Of a stretch of DNA of 64,000 nucleotides, positions 53,069-64,000 are shown piece after piece. The first letter of the stretch is position 1; each line of letters begins with the position of its first letter. The translations under genes and the position numbers were made by a program. Where the stretch lies: positions 454,501 through 518,500 of the forward strand of contig NZ_JTDI01000002.1 of NCBI RefSeq assembly GCF_000802225.1, read 5' to 3'. The notes under the pieces were generated by a model. That model was not told the DNA's origin, ran no database searches, and worked only from the letters and a program-made list of their open reading frames with translations. This stretch comes from Novosphingobium malaysiense (GTDB lineage Bacteria > Pseudomonadota > Alphaproteobacteria > Sphingomonadales > Sphingomonadaceae).

Positions 53069-54475
53069 TCAGAAGCTGTACTTTGCGGCAAATTCGATGC
53101 GGTCGAGCGCGCCGTCTGCGCCGCTCACCAGTTCCCGCTCGCCGTGCCGGTATTCGATACCGAGGTCGATGTTCTTCACCGGCGAGTAGAAGAGGTTGGC
53201 GGCCGCGCTCCAGGCCTGCTTGTTGAAGCTGGCGATTGCGAGCGTCCCGAGCGCATCGGCGTAGTCGACACGCTGGTAGCTGCCCATCACGTTGACGCGC
53301 CAGCCCGGTGCGATGGCGATGCGGGCAGCGGCAAGCGCGGCGATCACGTTCACGCTTTCGAGCTGGTTGGTCACCGGATCGTAGACCGCGTCCGGCGCGA
53401 AGTTGAGCCCGATGTAACGGCTGGCGTTGTGGCCGTAGGTGACGAGGGCGCGCACATCGCTCGACTTGGAATCGTTGAGCCAGATCTTGCCGCCGGCGCT
53501 GATGCCCCAGCCGAAGGAGTCGGCGGCAACGCCGGCGTTGTCGACGCGGACCTGTCGCGCGAGGACCGCCAGCGAGCCTTCGCCGATCTTGCCGGTATAG
53601 GCCAGGCGCGCCGCGAAGTCGGGCAGGCGGTCGTCGCCGTTTTCGGTCAGGGCGGGCGAGCCGACCGTGGCGGTGCCCGATTCCGGTTCCTCGATAGAGG
53701 CATGCAGCGTCATGCCCTCAGCCAGCGGCATGGAATAGCGGATCAGCGGCTGGCGAACGAAGACGGTGCCTTCGGTCGCGCCGACGAAGTCGGTGCTTTC
53801 GGGCAGGGCGCCGGTGTACTGGAAGCTCGACCAGTCCTGGCCGATGGTCACGCGGCCCACCTGCATCCAGGCCCGGCGCAGCGCGAGGTTGTAGCCGTTG
53901 GTGGTGCGCTGCGAGCCCTGCGTGCCCGGCGCGGTCTGGAAGTCGACCTCTACGAGGCCCTTCACGCTCTGCCCGCCCACGGCGGTATCGAGGTTGAGCC
54001 AGAAGCGCGATTGCTTGGCGGTGAAGTCCTCGACCTTCTGGGCCGTGCCACCCCCGGTGGGGATCGTCTGGGGCAAGTAGAAGTCGCGGCCCAGCGAATT
54101 GGTGGCGACTTCGCCGTCCGAAAAGCGGCTCGCCGAGGCCACCATCTTGATATAGCCGCCAAGCTTGATGGTGGTGTCGCCGGACTTGAAACCGTCGCCC
54201 TGCGGCCGGCTTTCGATGGCGGCGACCTTGGCGGTGGCTTCTTCGGACTTGGCATTGGCGGTGGCGATGGCGGCTTGTGCCTGCGCCGCGCTTTCGGCCT
54301 GCTCCTGCCGTGCGGACGCGAGGTCGGCACGCAGCAGTCGCATTTCGGCTTCGAGCCTTTCGAGCCGCGCTTCGAGTTGTACTTCCCGGTCGGTGGCGGC
54401 CGCTGCGGTCTGCGGTGCGACAAGACAACTTGCCGCAAGCAATGCGCCAGTCAGGGGCCTGTTGTTGTGTTTCAT
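53069..54475 (-). CDS. DcaP-type trimeric outer-membrane porin
   Basis: A 468-residue protein with a signal peptide ending near AAA-AT, an N-terminal coiled coil (REVQLEARLERLEAEMRLLRADLASARQ) and a beta-barrel beginning KLGGYIKM and ending with Phe (FAAKYSF). This layout matches DcaP porins, which form trimers through the coiled coil and import negatively charged acids. The start at 54475 has GGAGAGG upstream. First gene of the leftward operon, with the MHS transporter 56 bp downstream and acs divergent. Confidence 0.82.
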   Translation of the reverse strand: MKHNNRPLTGALLAASCLVAPQTAAAATDREVQLEARLERLEAEMRLLRADLASARQEQAESAAQAQAAIATANAKSEEATAKVAAIESRPQGDGFKSGDTTIKLGGYIKMVASASRFSDGEVATNSLGRDFYLPQTIPTGGGTAQKVEDFTAKQSRFWLNLDTAVGGQSVKGLVEVDFQTAPGTQGSQRTTNGYNLALRRAWMQVGRVTIGQDWSSFQYTGALPESTDFVGATEGTVFVRQPLIRYSMPLAEGMTLHASIEEPESGTATVGSPALTENGDDRLPDFAARLAYTGKIGEGSLAVLARQVRVDNAGVAADSFGWGISAGGKIWLNDSKSSDVRALVTYGHNASRYIGLNFAPDAVYDPVTNQLESVNVIAALAAARIAIAPGWRVNVMGSYQRVDYADALGTLAIASFNKQAWSAAANLFYSPVKNIDLGIEYRHGERELVSGADGALDRIEFAAKYSF

Positions 54476-54684
54476 CACCCTCTCCTTGCCGGTCCGCTTG
54501 CCGCCTAGTCCTCTGGGGCATTGCGGGACCGGAAGGATCATCGGATGAATTGCATGCTTGCAGCCATCCCGACCATGGTGGAGCATCTACGACCAATGTC
54601 TAATACGCCGGTTCGATTCGCTTTGTGCTAGGCTGCCCGCAAAGCCGGGGCGCCGGCGAACCACACCGGAGAGGAGATCAAGAA

Positions 54685-56634
<1,950 letters not shown>

Positions 56635-56644
56635 CGAGAGGGGC

Positions 56645-57274
56645 TTGAGCGACACGATCCTGATTGCCGACGATCACCCGCTGTTCCGCCAGGCGCTCGC
56701 GCTGGCGGTGCAGAAGGTGATGCCCGGTGCGACCCTGCGCGAAGCGGGGACGCTCTCGGCTGCCGCCCATGCCGCTGTCGAGGCGGAGGACCTGCGGCTG
56801 ATCCTGCTCGATCTCAAGATGCCGGGCGCGGTGGGCTATTCGGGCATTGCCCTGCTTCATGCCGAGCGCCCCTCGGTTCCCATCCTCGTCGTCTCCAGCG
56901 CCGACGGGGCCGGGGCGGCGGAGGAAGCGCGCGCCTTCGGGGCCATCGGCTTCCTGCGCAAGGACAGCGATCTCTCGGCCATAGAGGCCGCGATCCGCGA
57001 TGCGCTGGGCGGCAAGGCGTCTACCGGTGCCGGATCGGGCGACGCGCAGATGGACACCGTCCGCCGCGATGTCGCCGACCTCACGCCGATGCAGCTCAAG
57101 GTGCTGCTGGCGGTGCTCGACGGCCAGCTCAACAAGCAGATCGCCCATTCGCTCGGCATTACCGAGGCCACGGTGAAAGCGCACATGACTGCGATCATGC
57201 GCAAGCTCGACGTTTCCAACCGCACGCAGGCGGCATTGGTGGCGCGTTCGCTAGGGCTCGATCTGCGGCACTGA
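56645..57274 (+). CDS. LuxR/NarL-type response regulator, CrbR-like
   Basis: A 209-residue regulator. The receiver has the acidic pair in IADDHPLF, phosphoacceptor D56 in LLDLKMP and lysine in GFLRKDS. The C-terminal helix-turn-helix includes LTPMQLKVLLAVLDGQLNKQIAHSLGITEATVKAHM. There is no ATG; TTG at 56645 follows a GAGAGG site and keeps the first strand. The start is 10 bp after acs. In Vibrio and Pseudomonas the CrbS/CrbR pair activates acs, and the same role is inferred here from the neighbours. The 3' end overlaps the kinase gene by 24 bp. Confidence 0.87.
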   Translation: MSDTILIADDHPLFRQALALAVQKVMPGATLREAGTLSAAAHAAVEAEDLRLILLDLKMPGAVGYSGIALLHAERPSVPILVVSSADGAGAAEEARAFGAIGFLRKDSDLSAIEAAIRDALGGKASTGAGSGDAQMDTVRRDVADLTPMQLKVLLAVLDGQLNKQIAHSLGITEATVKAHMTAIMRKLDVSNRTQAALVARSLGLDLRH

Positions 57275-60200
57275 CAGACCGGCCAGAAAGGCCTCTATGG
57301 CCGAGGCAGAAGCCGGTTTCGCCAGCACCGATACGCCGAGCGCGGCGGCGCGTTCGCGCAAGTCGGGGCCATCCTCGGCGCTGATGATCACGGCAGCGAG
57401 CCCCGGCGCTTCCTCCCGCATGGCCGTGATCAGCGAAAGGCCGTCCTCGCCGTTGTCGAGCCGGTAGTCGGCCAGCACGGCATCGACGCGGCGGCTGTAG
57501 GGCAGCGCTTCCGCCATGCCGGTGGCACCGATGGCGCGATGCCCCATGCGGTCGAGCAAAGCGAGGCTGGCCTCGACGATTCGCGGGTCGTTGTCGACGA
57601 CGAGAAGGTCCAGCCTTGTCGGCGTCGCGGATGCGGCCCCCGGCTGTTGTTCGGGCCGTGGACTATCCGGCGTTTCGGACATGGGGGGCAGCCAGAAGCT
57701 GAAGCGGCTGCCGCGCCCCGGATTGGACTGCACGGTGATCGTCCCGCCCAGCAGGCGCGCGATGCGTTCAGACAGGGCGAGCCCGAGGCCGATGCCTTCC
57801 GCCTCGACCGTACCGAGCCGGGTGAATTCGCCGAAGATCGTCTCGATCTGTTCGGCCTCGATTCCCACCCCGGTGTCGATCACGTCGATGCGCAGCCCGC
57901 CGTCGCGATGGCGTACGCCCAGCAGCACGCCGCCCCGCTCGGAATAGCGCACGGCGTTGGCGAGGAAGTTCTGGATCACCGAGCGCAGCAGTCCGGGGTC
58001 GGTGCGGACATGGCCCGGCAGCGGCCCGAGCCTCAGCGTCAGGCCCTTGCGCTCGGCCATCAGGCGGAAGCTCTCGGCCAGATCGCTAAGGAACGGGGCC
58101 AGCGCGACGGGTTCGGGGCGGGGCTCCACACCGCCGGCATCGAGCTTGCTGATGTCGAGCAGCGCGCGCAGCAGGTCCTCGGCGGCACTGATGGCATTCT
58201 CGACGCGCTCGACGAGGGGAAGGGCATCGGCCGAGACGTCACGCTCTATGGCAGCGGTGAAGAGGCGCGCGGCATGGAGCGGCTGCAGCAGGTCGTGGCT
58301 GGCCGCGGCGAGGAAGCGCGTCTTGTCACGGCCCGCTTCGGCGAGGCGGCGGTTGGCCTCGCTCAGTTCGCGGGTGCGCTCGGCGACGCGCTGTTCGAGC
58401 GTTTCGAGTGTGCGCCGCAGCTGCTCGCGCACGCGCGCATCTTCGGTAATGTCGGTGAAGCTGGTCACATAGCCGCCGCCGGGCATGGGACCGCCCACGG
58501 TCTTGATCACGCGGCCATCGGGGTGCCTGCGCTCGAAGCTGTGCTCAAGGCCGCGGCGGAAGTGCCCGAGGCGCTTGTCGACGTGGAACTCGGGATCGCC
58601 TTCGCCGAAGTCGCCGCGCAGCGCGTTGTGGCGGATCAGGTCGGCAATCGGCACGCCTACGCGCAGCAGGCCCGACGGATAGTCGAACAGCGCTTCGTAG
58701 CGGCTGTTCCAGGCCACGAGGTTGAGGTCCGCATCGATGACGCTGATCCCGGCATCGAGGTTCTCGAACGTCGCCGCGAGCAGCTGCCGCGAAAAGCCGA
58801 TGCTGCGGCTTCCCTCGTCGAGCAGCCGCGTGACTTCGGGCAGGCGCATCGTCCCGCCTTCGAGCGCCGATGAAATCAGCGCGCGCGCCGAGGAGACGCC
58901 GACGACGCGCGCGATCAGCTCTTCGGCGCGGCGGGCCGAGGTGCGGTCGACCGGCGTGCCGGCCTGCGCCTCGGTAAATTCCTCCCGCGCGCGCTCCTCG
59001 CCGACGAAGCTGGCGGTCAGTGCCACCAGGTCGCCGAGGTCCGCCACCTGATGCTGCCCGCGGCGGAAACGCGGCAGCGCGGAGGGCTTGATCCCGCGCG
59101 CGGCGACGAGGGCGTAGATCGCCAGATTGGCGCCGAGGCTCCAGAACACGCCGTGCACCAGCGGCGTTGCCTGCCCGATGCCGAACAGATGGAGCGGGTC
59201 GAACGGGGTCGGGACCAGCGCCGTCAGCCACGAGGGCGGCAGGATCGGCGGCAGGGCCAGTGTGTACAGCCACAAGGCCAGCCCCACCGAGAGGCTGGCG
59301 CGCGCGGCAATGGCATCGCGTCCGGCGCTGTAGGTCGCCAGCAGCAGGTGCGGTGTGAACTGCGCCATGGCGGCGAAGGCGATGAGGCCGATCGATGCCA
59401 GCGAGTTCTCGGAAGAGACCAGCAGGGCCCAGACCAGCGAGAGGGCCATGATCGCGAGGATGGTGACGCGCCGGATGCCCAGCATGCGCCGGCCCATCTC
59501 GCCCGACTGCCGGGCCGGGCCGCGCCGGAACACCGACGGGAACACAAGATCGTTGGAGACCATCGTCGCCAGCGCGGTGGAATCGACGATCGCCATCGAT
59601 GCCGCCGCGCCGACACCGCCGAGCAGCGCAGTCGCCAGAATCCAGGTGCTGTCCGTGATCTCGGGAAGTTGCAGTACGTAGCGATCCGGCACCATGCTCG
59701 ATGGCAGCAGGGCGGTACCGGCGAAGGCAATCGGCAGGATGAGCGCTGCCATCAGGCCGATGTAGGCGGCTAGGCCGAAGCGGGCACGCACCAGATCGCC
59801 GGGCTCGCGCGCTTCCACCAGCCCCATGTAGAACTGCCGGGGCAGCGCGACGATGGCCATCGCCGAGATCAGGGCGATGACGGCGAACTCCATTGAGAGA
59901 TGCTGCGGCCCGAACTGCTCGGCTGCCGCAGCCCAGCCCCGGCTCAGGTCTGCGGGGCCGGCATGGAGCAGCAGGAATCCCGCAAGCGCGGCGACGGCAG
60001 CGAGCGCCAGCAGCTTGAGCAGTGAATCCAGCCCGATGGCATAGACCAGCCCTTCGGCGCGGCCCGCCACTTCATAGCGCCGCGCGCCGAACAGGATCGC
60101 GAAGAGCGCGAGCAGCAACGCCGCGACCATCATCACCGGCTCGGTCACCGAGCGTGCCGAAACGATCGACATGGCACTGCCGATGGAGCGCAGTTGCAAT

Positions 60201-60598
60201 GCGATATAGGGGATCGAGCCGAGCAGCGCGGTCACCGTCACCAGCCGGGCGACGACGACATCGTGCCCGAAGCGTGCGGCGATGAAGTCGGAAACGGTGG
60301 CCGCCTTTTCGGTCGCGACCGCGCGCGTCAGCTTCGCCAGAAAGCGCGGGGCAGCCAGCAGCACCAGCATCGGCGCTGCATAGATCGGCAGGTAGTTCCA
60401 GCCCTCGCGCGCAGCAGTGCCGACGGCGCCGTAGAACGTCCAGCTCGAGCAGTAGACCCCGAGCGAAAGGGTATAGGCCCATAGTCGTAGGCGCGGCCGA
60501 TGCTGAAAGGTGGCGCGCCGCGATTCGACCATGGCGGCGATCCCGAACAGGACCGCCAGCAGCGCCAGCGCCAGAATCGTCGATGCGCGTAAAGGCAT
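57251..60598 (-). CDS. CrbS-like hybrid histidine kinase with SLC5 transporter domain
   Basis: A 1115-residue sensor. Residues 1 to about 500 form a sodium/solute symporter (SLC5, PutP-like) domain starting with a typical YCSSWTFYG region. A STAC-like linker follows (about 520-600), then a PAS domain (AGISVIDADLNLVAWNSRYEALFDYPS), a coiled coil, the kinase domain with H768 in SHDLLQPLHAA, ATP-binding boxes NFLANAVRYS, DTGVGI and GLGLALS, and a C-terminal receiver with D1044 in LADYRLDNGED. CrbS proteins sense acetate availability. Convergent with its partner gene. Confidence 0.9.
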   Translation of the reverse strand: MPLRASTILALALLAVLFGIAAMVESRRATFQHRPRLRLWAYTLSLGVYCSSWTFYGAVGTAAREGWNYLPIYAAPMLVLLAAPRFLAKLTRAVATEKAATVSDFIAARFGHDVVVARLVTVTALLGSIPYIALQLRSIGSAMSIVSARSVTEPVMMVAALLLALFAILFGARRYEVAGRAEGLVYAIGLDSLLKLLALAAVAALAGFLLLHAGPADLSRGWAAAAEQFGPQHLSMEFAVIALISAMAIVALPRQFYMGLVEAREPGDLVRARFGLAAYIGLMAALILPIAFAGTALLPSSMVPDRYVLQLPEITDSTWILATALLGGVGAAASMAIVDSTALATMVSNDLVFPSVFRRGPARQSGEMGRRMLGIRRVTILAIMALSLVWALLVSSENSLASIGLIAFAAMAQFTPHLLLATYSAGRDAIAARASLSVGLALWLYTLALPPILPPSWLTALVPTPFDPLHLFGIGQATPLVHGVFWSLGANLAIYALVAARGIKPSALPRFRRGQHQVADLGDLVALTASFVGEERAREEFTEAQAGTPVDRTSARRAEELIARVVGVSSARALISSALEGGTMRLPEVTRLLDEGSRSIGFSRQLLAATFENLDAGISVIDADLNLVAWNSRYEALFDYPSGLLRVGVPIADLIRHNALRGDFGEGDPEFHVDKRLGHFRRGLEHSFERRHPDGRVIKTVGGPMPGGGYVTSFTDITEDARVREQLRRTLETLEQRVAERTRELSEANRRLAEAGRDKTRFLAAASHDLLQPLHAARLFTAAIERDVSADALPLVERVENAISAAEDLLRALLDISKLDAGGVEPRPEPVALAPFLSDLAESFRLMAERKGLTLRLGPLPGHVRTDPGLLRSVIQNFLANAVRYSERGGVLLGVRHRDGGLRIDVIDTGVGIEAEQIETIFGEFTRLGTVEAEGIGLGLALSERIARLLGGTITVQSNPGRGSRFSFWLPPMSETPDSPRPEQQPGAASATPTRLDLLVVDNDPRIVEASLALLDRMGHRAIGATGMAEALPYSRRVDAVLADYRLDNGEDGLSLITAMREEAPGLAAVIISAEDGPDLRERAAALGVSVLAKPASASAIEAFLAGLSVPQIEP

Positions 60599-60703
60599 GC
60601 GCAGCCCCCAAGACCTCTGCCACAGGCACTAACGATGCCGCGCCGCCGCGCAACCGCGGATTGCGGGCCGGACCTCAGGAAGCTGTCGGGTAAAGGCGGG
60701 AAA

Positions 60704-60779
60704 TGGTGCCGGTTAGAGGATTCGAACCCCTGGCCTGATGATTACAAATCAACTGCTCTACCAACTGAGCTAAACCGGC
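60704..60779 (-). tRNA. tRNA-Thr (anticodon TGT)
   Basis: Reading leftward, the acceptor stem GCCGGTT pairs with AACCGGC, and ACCA is encoded. The D arm is GCTC-AGTTGGTA-GAGC. The anticodon loop TTTGTAA carries TGT, and the T arm AGGGG/CCTCT has TTCGAAT in the loop. The anticodon stem GTTGA/TCATC has one T-T mismatch at 28-42. TGT reads the ACA codon for threonine. Confidence 0.96.
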
Positions 60780-60795
60780 GTGCCGTGAAGCAAGT

Positions 60796-60827
60796 CCGGC
60801 GCCCTTACCGCGAGGCAGGGGCGCCGG
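60796..60827. terminator. Hairpin between the DUF885 gene and tRNA-Thr
   Basis: CCGGCGCCC and GGGCGCCGG form a perfect 9-bp stem with a 14-nt loop, starting 24 nt after the DUF885 stop and ending 17 bp before the tRNA. There is no T-run. It could stop DUF885 transcription or mark the tRNA precursor leader. Confidence 0.45.
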
Positions 60828-60850
60828 TCCAGTCGATTTTGCGCTTATTT

Positions 60851-62569
60851 TCAGAAGACGGCGTGGGGCGCGTCTTCGTGCATCATCTCTTCGCGAACCA
60901 GCGGGATCGGCGGGCCGCCGTAGCTGAGGAACTGGTCGTGGAACTGCTTCCACGCCGCCCGGCCACCGCGCGTGGCGGTCCAGTCGTCGCGCAGCTTCAT
61001 GATCATCAGCTTGCCCAGCGTATAGTTGAGGTAGGCCGGATCGTAAGTGCCGCGTGCGGCCTGCTGTTCGGCATTGCCTTCGTCGATGTAGCACTGGTCC
61101 ATGAACAGCTTCTTCGATTCCTCCTGCGTCATGCCGCGCGCGTGCAGGCCGATGGCGGACACGAAGCGGCAGTCACGCAGCAGGGCGTTGGAAAGCTGGC
61201 CGATGTGGACTTCCGGCTTGCCGTCGCCGAGCCCGGCGTCCCACATCATCTGCTCGGTATAGTGCGCCCAGCCTTCGGCGAAACCGTAGCCGACGAAGAG
61301 GCGGCCGACGATGGTCGGCGCCTGGTTCGAATGCAGGAACTGCAGGTAGTGGCCGGGCATCACCTCATGGACGCTGGTGAACAGAAGGTCGTCCTTGCCC
61401 GGAACATAATCGAGCTGCTTTTCCTGGGACCAGGTCGGGTCCGGCGGCGAGATGTAATAGACCGAGGAAGGGTTGTTCTCGAGCGGTCCCGGCGGGTCCA
61501 TGTAGGCGGAGTTGGCGCGGTTGTAGGGCGGGCTTTCCTCCACCGCCGCCATCTTGTCGCCGGGGATGGTGACGATGCCGTTCTCGCGTACGAAGGAGAC
61601 GAGCCGCGGGATCTGACGGCGCGCTTCGGCGACGGGGCCGTCCTCGGGCTTGTCGGCGCTCATCTTGGCGACGCATTCCGGGACCGTCTTGCCCGGAGCA
61701 TATTGCGCGCAGGCCGTGACTAGCGCTTCGCGGTTCTTCTTCAGGTCGGCCCGGCCGACCGCTTCCAGCTTGTCGAGTGAAATGTCGACGGCCTCGGTGG
61801 CGGCGAGCATGCGCGAGAAGCGCTCCGCGCCCAGCGCGTAGTCCTGGTTGGTGGGAACCTGCGACAACCAGTCCGCGAGTTCCTTCATCGCTGCGCCGGC
61901 TGCTTCTGAGGTGGTCTTGAACTCCGCCTGCAGCGCCGGGTCTGCCACATCGGCGAAGGCCGCGCGGGCATCGCCGCGATAGTAGTCGGCGTATCCGGAA
62001 AAGGCGTCGGCGCCCAGCTTGACGAAGCTTTCCGGCATCGGCGTCTTCAGGTTCGCGCGGATGTGGCTGGCCGCCTCGGGCACGCCCTTGAAGAAGGCGA
62101 TCATCGCCTTCATTCGCGCGGCCTTGTCGGTGTAGTTGCGGCTGACGTAGACGTTCGGGTCGAGCCCGCCGTTGATGTAGTATTCCGGATTTGTGTGCGG
62201 CTGGTCCGCATCTTCCAGCCAGAACAGCTGGCCCTTGGCGACCTGCACCATGTAGTCGCGCTCGAAGGCCTGCTCGGGCGTCAGCCCCTTGAAGTTTGGC
62301 GCATCGGCAATGACCGAGCGCAGGAAGGCACCCTTGGCCTCGAGGCCGGCTTCGCTCCAGTCGGCCAGCTTGCCGTCGTAGGCGTGCGCGCCTTCATAGA
62401 CGGCGAAGGCCGGGTCGATTGCGAACCACTTGTCGATCGTGGTCTCGACGTACCGGTCCCAGCCCGAAGATTGCGCGGCGGCGACGCCGGTGGGTGCGGG
62501 GGCGGGCGCGGCGAGCGCGGAAGTGCCCAGCGCAAGGCAGGCCAGGCCTGCCAGCAGTTTGTGTTTCAT
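60851..62569 (-). CDS. Secreted DUF885 peptidase-like protein
   Basis: A 572-residue exported protein. The signal peptide ends near LAA-PA (residue 21). HEVMPGH at 401-407 and EGWAHYTEQ near 438 form the zinc-binding pattern of DUF885 proteins, which are distantly related to M32-type carboxypeptidases; activity on specific peptides is unproven for most members. LFMDQCYIDEGNAEQQAARGTYDP is also a family phrase. Length is normal. The gene stands alone. Confidence 0.88.
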   Translation of the reverse strand: MKHKLLAGLACLALGTSALAAPAPAPTGVAAAQSSGWDRYVETTIDKWFAIDPAFAVYEGAHAYDGKLADWSEAGLEAKGAFLRSVIADAPNFKGLTPEQAFERDYMVQVAKGQLFWLEDADQPHTNPEYYINGGLDPNVYVSRNYTDKAARMKAMIAFFKGVPEAASHIRANLKTPMPESFVKLGADAFSGYADYYRGDARAAFADVADPALQAEFKTTSEAAGAAMKELADWLSQVPTNQDYALGAERFSRMLAATEAVDISLDKLEAVGRADLKKNREALVTACAQYAPGKTVPECVAKMSADKPEDGPVAEARRQIPRLVSFVRENGIVTIPGDKMAAVEESPPYNRANSAYMDPPGPLENNPSSVYYISPPDPTWSQEKQLDYVPGKDDLLFTSVHEVMPGHYLQFLHSNQAPTIVGRLFVGYGFAEGWAHYTEQMMWDAGLGDGKPEVHIGQLSNALLRDCRFVSAIGLHARGMTQEESKKLFMDQCYIDEGNAEQQAARGTYDPAYLNYTLGKLMIMKLRDDWTATRGGRAAWKQFHDQFLSYGGPPIPLVREEMMHEDAPHAVF

Positions 62570-62652
62570 GAGATCGTGTGCGTCCCTGTCATCATGGTGG
62601 AGTGGCGCCGGGGTTTGGGGGGGGTGGCGCCTCCGATGGCGGGCGTTTTGCG

Positions 62653-63546
62653 CTATGGCGCGCCGAAGGTCCAGCCCTCGGTTCGTGCCAGTTCGTCGGT
62701 CAGTTCAGCGGGGTGCCAGAGGTCCTCGCGGTGGGCAGCGGTGCGTAGCCATGCGGCGGTGACCAAGGCATCGGTGCTGTGATCGTCGATCGCGCCGATG
62801 CCCGGCACGGGTGGAGAACCGAGCGCCTGAAGCGCCGCGTTCAGGCTCTCGCGATCGATCATCTTGGCGCGCGACGCGCTGCGGCCGGCCGCGACGGCGG
62901 CGAGCGTGGTGTAGATTTCGACCACGACGGATCCCGAGGGCGGGAGCGGGTCGACGGGCCAGACAGGAACGCGGCCGTCCAGCCGGTGCAGCAATCGCAT
63001 GCCGGTGAGGCTCGACTTGCCGACTTGCGCGGCGCCGACGAGGTTGAAGTTCGAGTAGGGCTTGCACCCGACCCGTGCCTGCGCCTCTTCGGTCACGCGC
63101 ATGCGGCCGCGGCGGTGCGCGGCGTCGGGCAGGTGGAACAGGGACCCTTCGCGGCCGCCGTGGCGCCGGAAATAGGCGCTGGCCTCATGGTGATCGACGA
63201 AGCTGGTCGCGGAGAGGTGCGGATCGTCGCGGCAGATCGTGTCGATCAGCGCCCAGAGTTGCCGGGCGTCGGCGGGGCTGTCGTCCCAGCCGGGAAAGAA
63301 GGCGCCGGCATCGGTGAAAGGCAGAGAGATGCCGAGATCGAGGCCGACCAGCGTATCGTCCGGCAGGTGCTCCAGCAGCATGGCGAGCACGTCTTCGCGC
63401 GACCAGTGCGCGTGCCCTTCGGGCTGCAACAGACGAGGAGCCTCGCCGGCGTCGCTGCACAGGGCGACGGCAATGCCCTTCTGCCGCGCGCCCCGGGCGC
63501 CGGACCAGTCGATCGCCATGAAGTGCCGAAAGCGAGCCGCGTTCAC
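62653..63546 (-). CDS. DUF429-like protein (predicted RNase H-fold)
   Basis: A protein of about 297 residues. AIDWSGARGARQKGIAVALC near the start, LVGLDLGISLPF in the middle and a C-terminal DDHSTDALVTAAWLR give three acidic strands resembling the RNase H-like fold predicted for DUF429 nucleases. GTG at 63546 overlaps the rarA stop as GTGA; Met at 63519 is an alternative. The coupling to rarA suggests a DNA-repair or recombination link, but this is inference. Confidence 0.6.
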   Translation of the reverse strand: MNAARFRHFMAIDWSGARGARQKGIAVALCSDAGEAPRLLQPEGHAHWSREDVLAMLLEHLPDDTLVGLDLGISLPFTDAGAFFPGWDDSPADARQLWALIDTICRDDPHLSATSFVDHHEASAYFRRHGGREGSLFHLPDAAHRRGRMRVTEEAQARVGCKPYSNFNLVGAAQVGKSSLTGMRLLHRLDGRVPVWPVDPLPPSGSVVVEIYTTLAAVAAGRSASRAKMIDRESLNAALQALGSPPVPGIGAIDDHSTDALVTAAWLRTAAHREDLWHPAELTDELARTEGWTFGAP

Positions 63547-64000
63547 TGGCCCCGCCGCTCGGCGCGCTTCTTGTCCCACCACTCGATGCGCTTGAGCACC
63601 TCGCGTTCGAAGCCGCGCTCGACCGGTTGGTAATAGGTCTGCGGCGCCATGTCCTCGGGCCAGTAGTTGTCGCCCGAAAAGCCGTCCGGCGCGTCGTGGT
63701 CGTAGGCGTAGTCCTTGCCGTAGCCGATGTCCTTCATCAGCTTGGTCGGGGCGTTTAGGATATTGGCAGGCGGGGCGAGCGAACCGGTCTCGCGCGCCGA
63801 CTTGAACGAGGCCTTCTGCGCGGCATAGGCCGCGTTCGATTTGGGCGCAGTGGCGAGATAGAGGCAGGCTTGGACGATCGCGAGTTCGCCTTCGGGCGAA
63901 CCGAGGAACTCGTAGGCATCCTTGGCGGCAAGGCACTGTACCAGCGCCTGCGGATCGGCGAGCCCGACGTCTTCGGAGGCGAAGCGCACGAGGCGGCGCA
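63543..64000 (-). CDS. rarA: Replication-associated recombination protein A, C-terminal part
   Basis: The last 152 or so residues of an AAA+ ATPase that acts at stalled replication forks. RLVRFASEDVGLADPQAL and later DIGYGKDYAYDHDAPDGFSGDNYWPE are hallmark phrases of the RarA/MgsA tetramerisation domain. The gene continues beyond the right edge, so the ATPase core is not visible. The stop overlaps the next gene's GTG start. Confidence 0.95.
   Translation of the reverse strand, partial: RRLVRFASEDVGLADPQALVQCLAAKDAYEFLGSPEGELAIVQACLYLATAPKSNAAYAAQKASFKSARETGSLAPPANILNAPTKLMKDIGYGKDYAYDHDAPDGFSGDNYWPEDMAPQTYYQPVERGFEREVLKRIEWWDKKRAERRGQ

Overview
The window is high-GC, tightly packed chromosomal DNA from a sphingomonad. 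The best guess is a marine or halotolerant Novosphingobium-like alphaproteobacterium. The basis is the general style of the proteins (a TonB-dependent receptor, DUF1465/RcdA, YdcH/DUF465 proteins, an L33-LolA pair, a RodZ-like protein), two Sphingomonadales-type palindromic repeats, and a complete ectoine/5-hydroxyectoine operon. This assignment is inference; no 16S gene is present. I see no insertion sequence, prophage, integrase or CRISPR array. One tRNA (Thr, TGT) is present.

Layout. 1-9.5 kb: the first codons of a PHA depolymerase, then housekeeping genes (ABC exporter, M13 peptidase, UppP, PPK2, L33, LolA, exonuclease III, RibA), with a candidate structured small RNA at 7249-7370 that ends in an intrinsic terminator. 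9.5-14.5 kb: a TauD-like dioxygenase, a beta-helix protein, and a coupled cupin/tautomerase/aldo-keto reductase operon divergent from a LysR gene. 14.5-26.7 kb: membrane proteins (TerC, DUF2254, EamA), an atypical LuxR-type regulator, a PilZ protein, RluE-like, NadA, MBL-fold, GlpK, DUF1465, and three small YdcH-like proteins. 26.8-33.2 kb: PTS-Ntr enzyme I, a RodZ-like protein, a CpoB-like protein overlapping TilS, and an L,D-transpeptidase.

33.3-40.3 kb is an accessory uptake and catabolism module: a TetR repressor with an acyl-CoA ligase on one side, and a TonB receptor, alpha/beta hydrolase and MFS transporter on the other. A perfect 16-bp palindrome replaces the -10 of the ligase promoter, and a near-perfect 16-bp palindrome covers the -35 of the receptor promoter. 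40.7-48.8 kb is the osmoadaptation island: ectABCD-ask transcribed leftward from a divergent ectR-like MarR gene, an intrinsic terminator, then two coupled transporter genes.

48.8-60.6 kb is a short-chain acid assimilation island: DcaP-type porin, MHS-family transporter, Pat-like GNAT and PrpE-like ligase in one direction, and Acs, a CrbR-like regulator and a CrbS-like SLC5-histidine kinase on the other side. Together they cover sensing, outer and inner membrane transport, CoA activation and possibly ligase acetylation. The last 3.4 kb holds tRNA-Thr, a DUF885 peptidase-like protein, an RNase H-fold-like protein and the C-terminus of RarA.

The most novel-looking items are the unassigned small RNA, the two palindrome-controlled promoters of the TetR module, the acid assimilation island with its Pat-like GNAT, and the 24-bp antisense overlap of the crbR-like and crbS-like genes. 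Many genes have non-ATG starts and are coupled by ATGA or GTGA overlaps.
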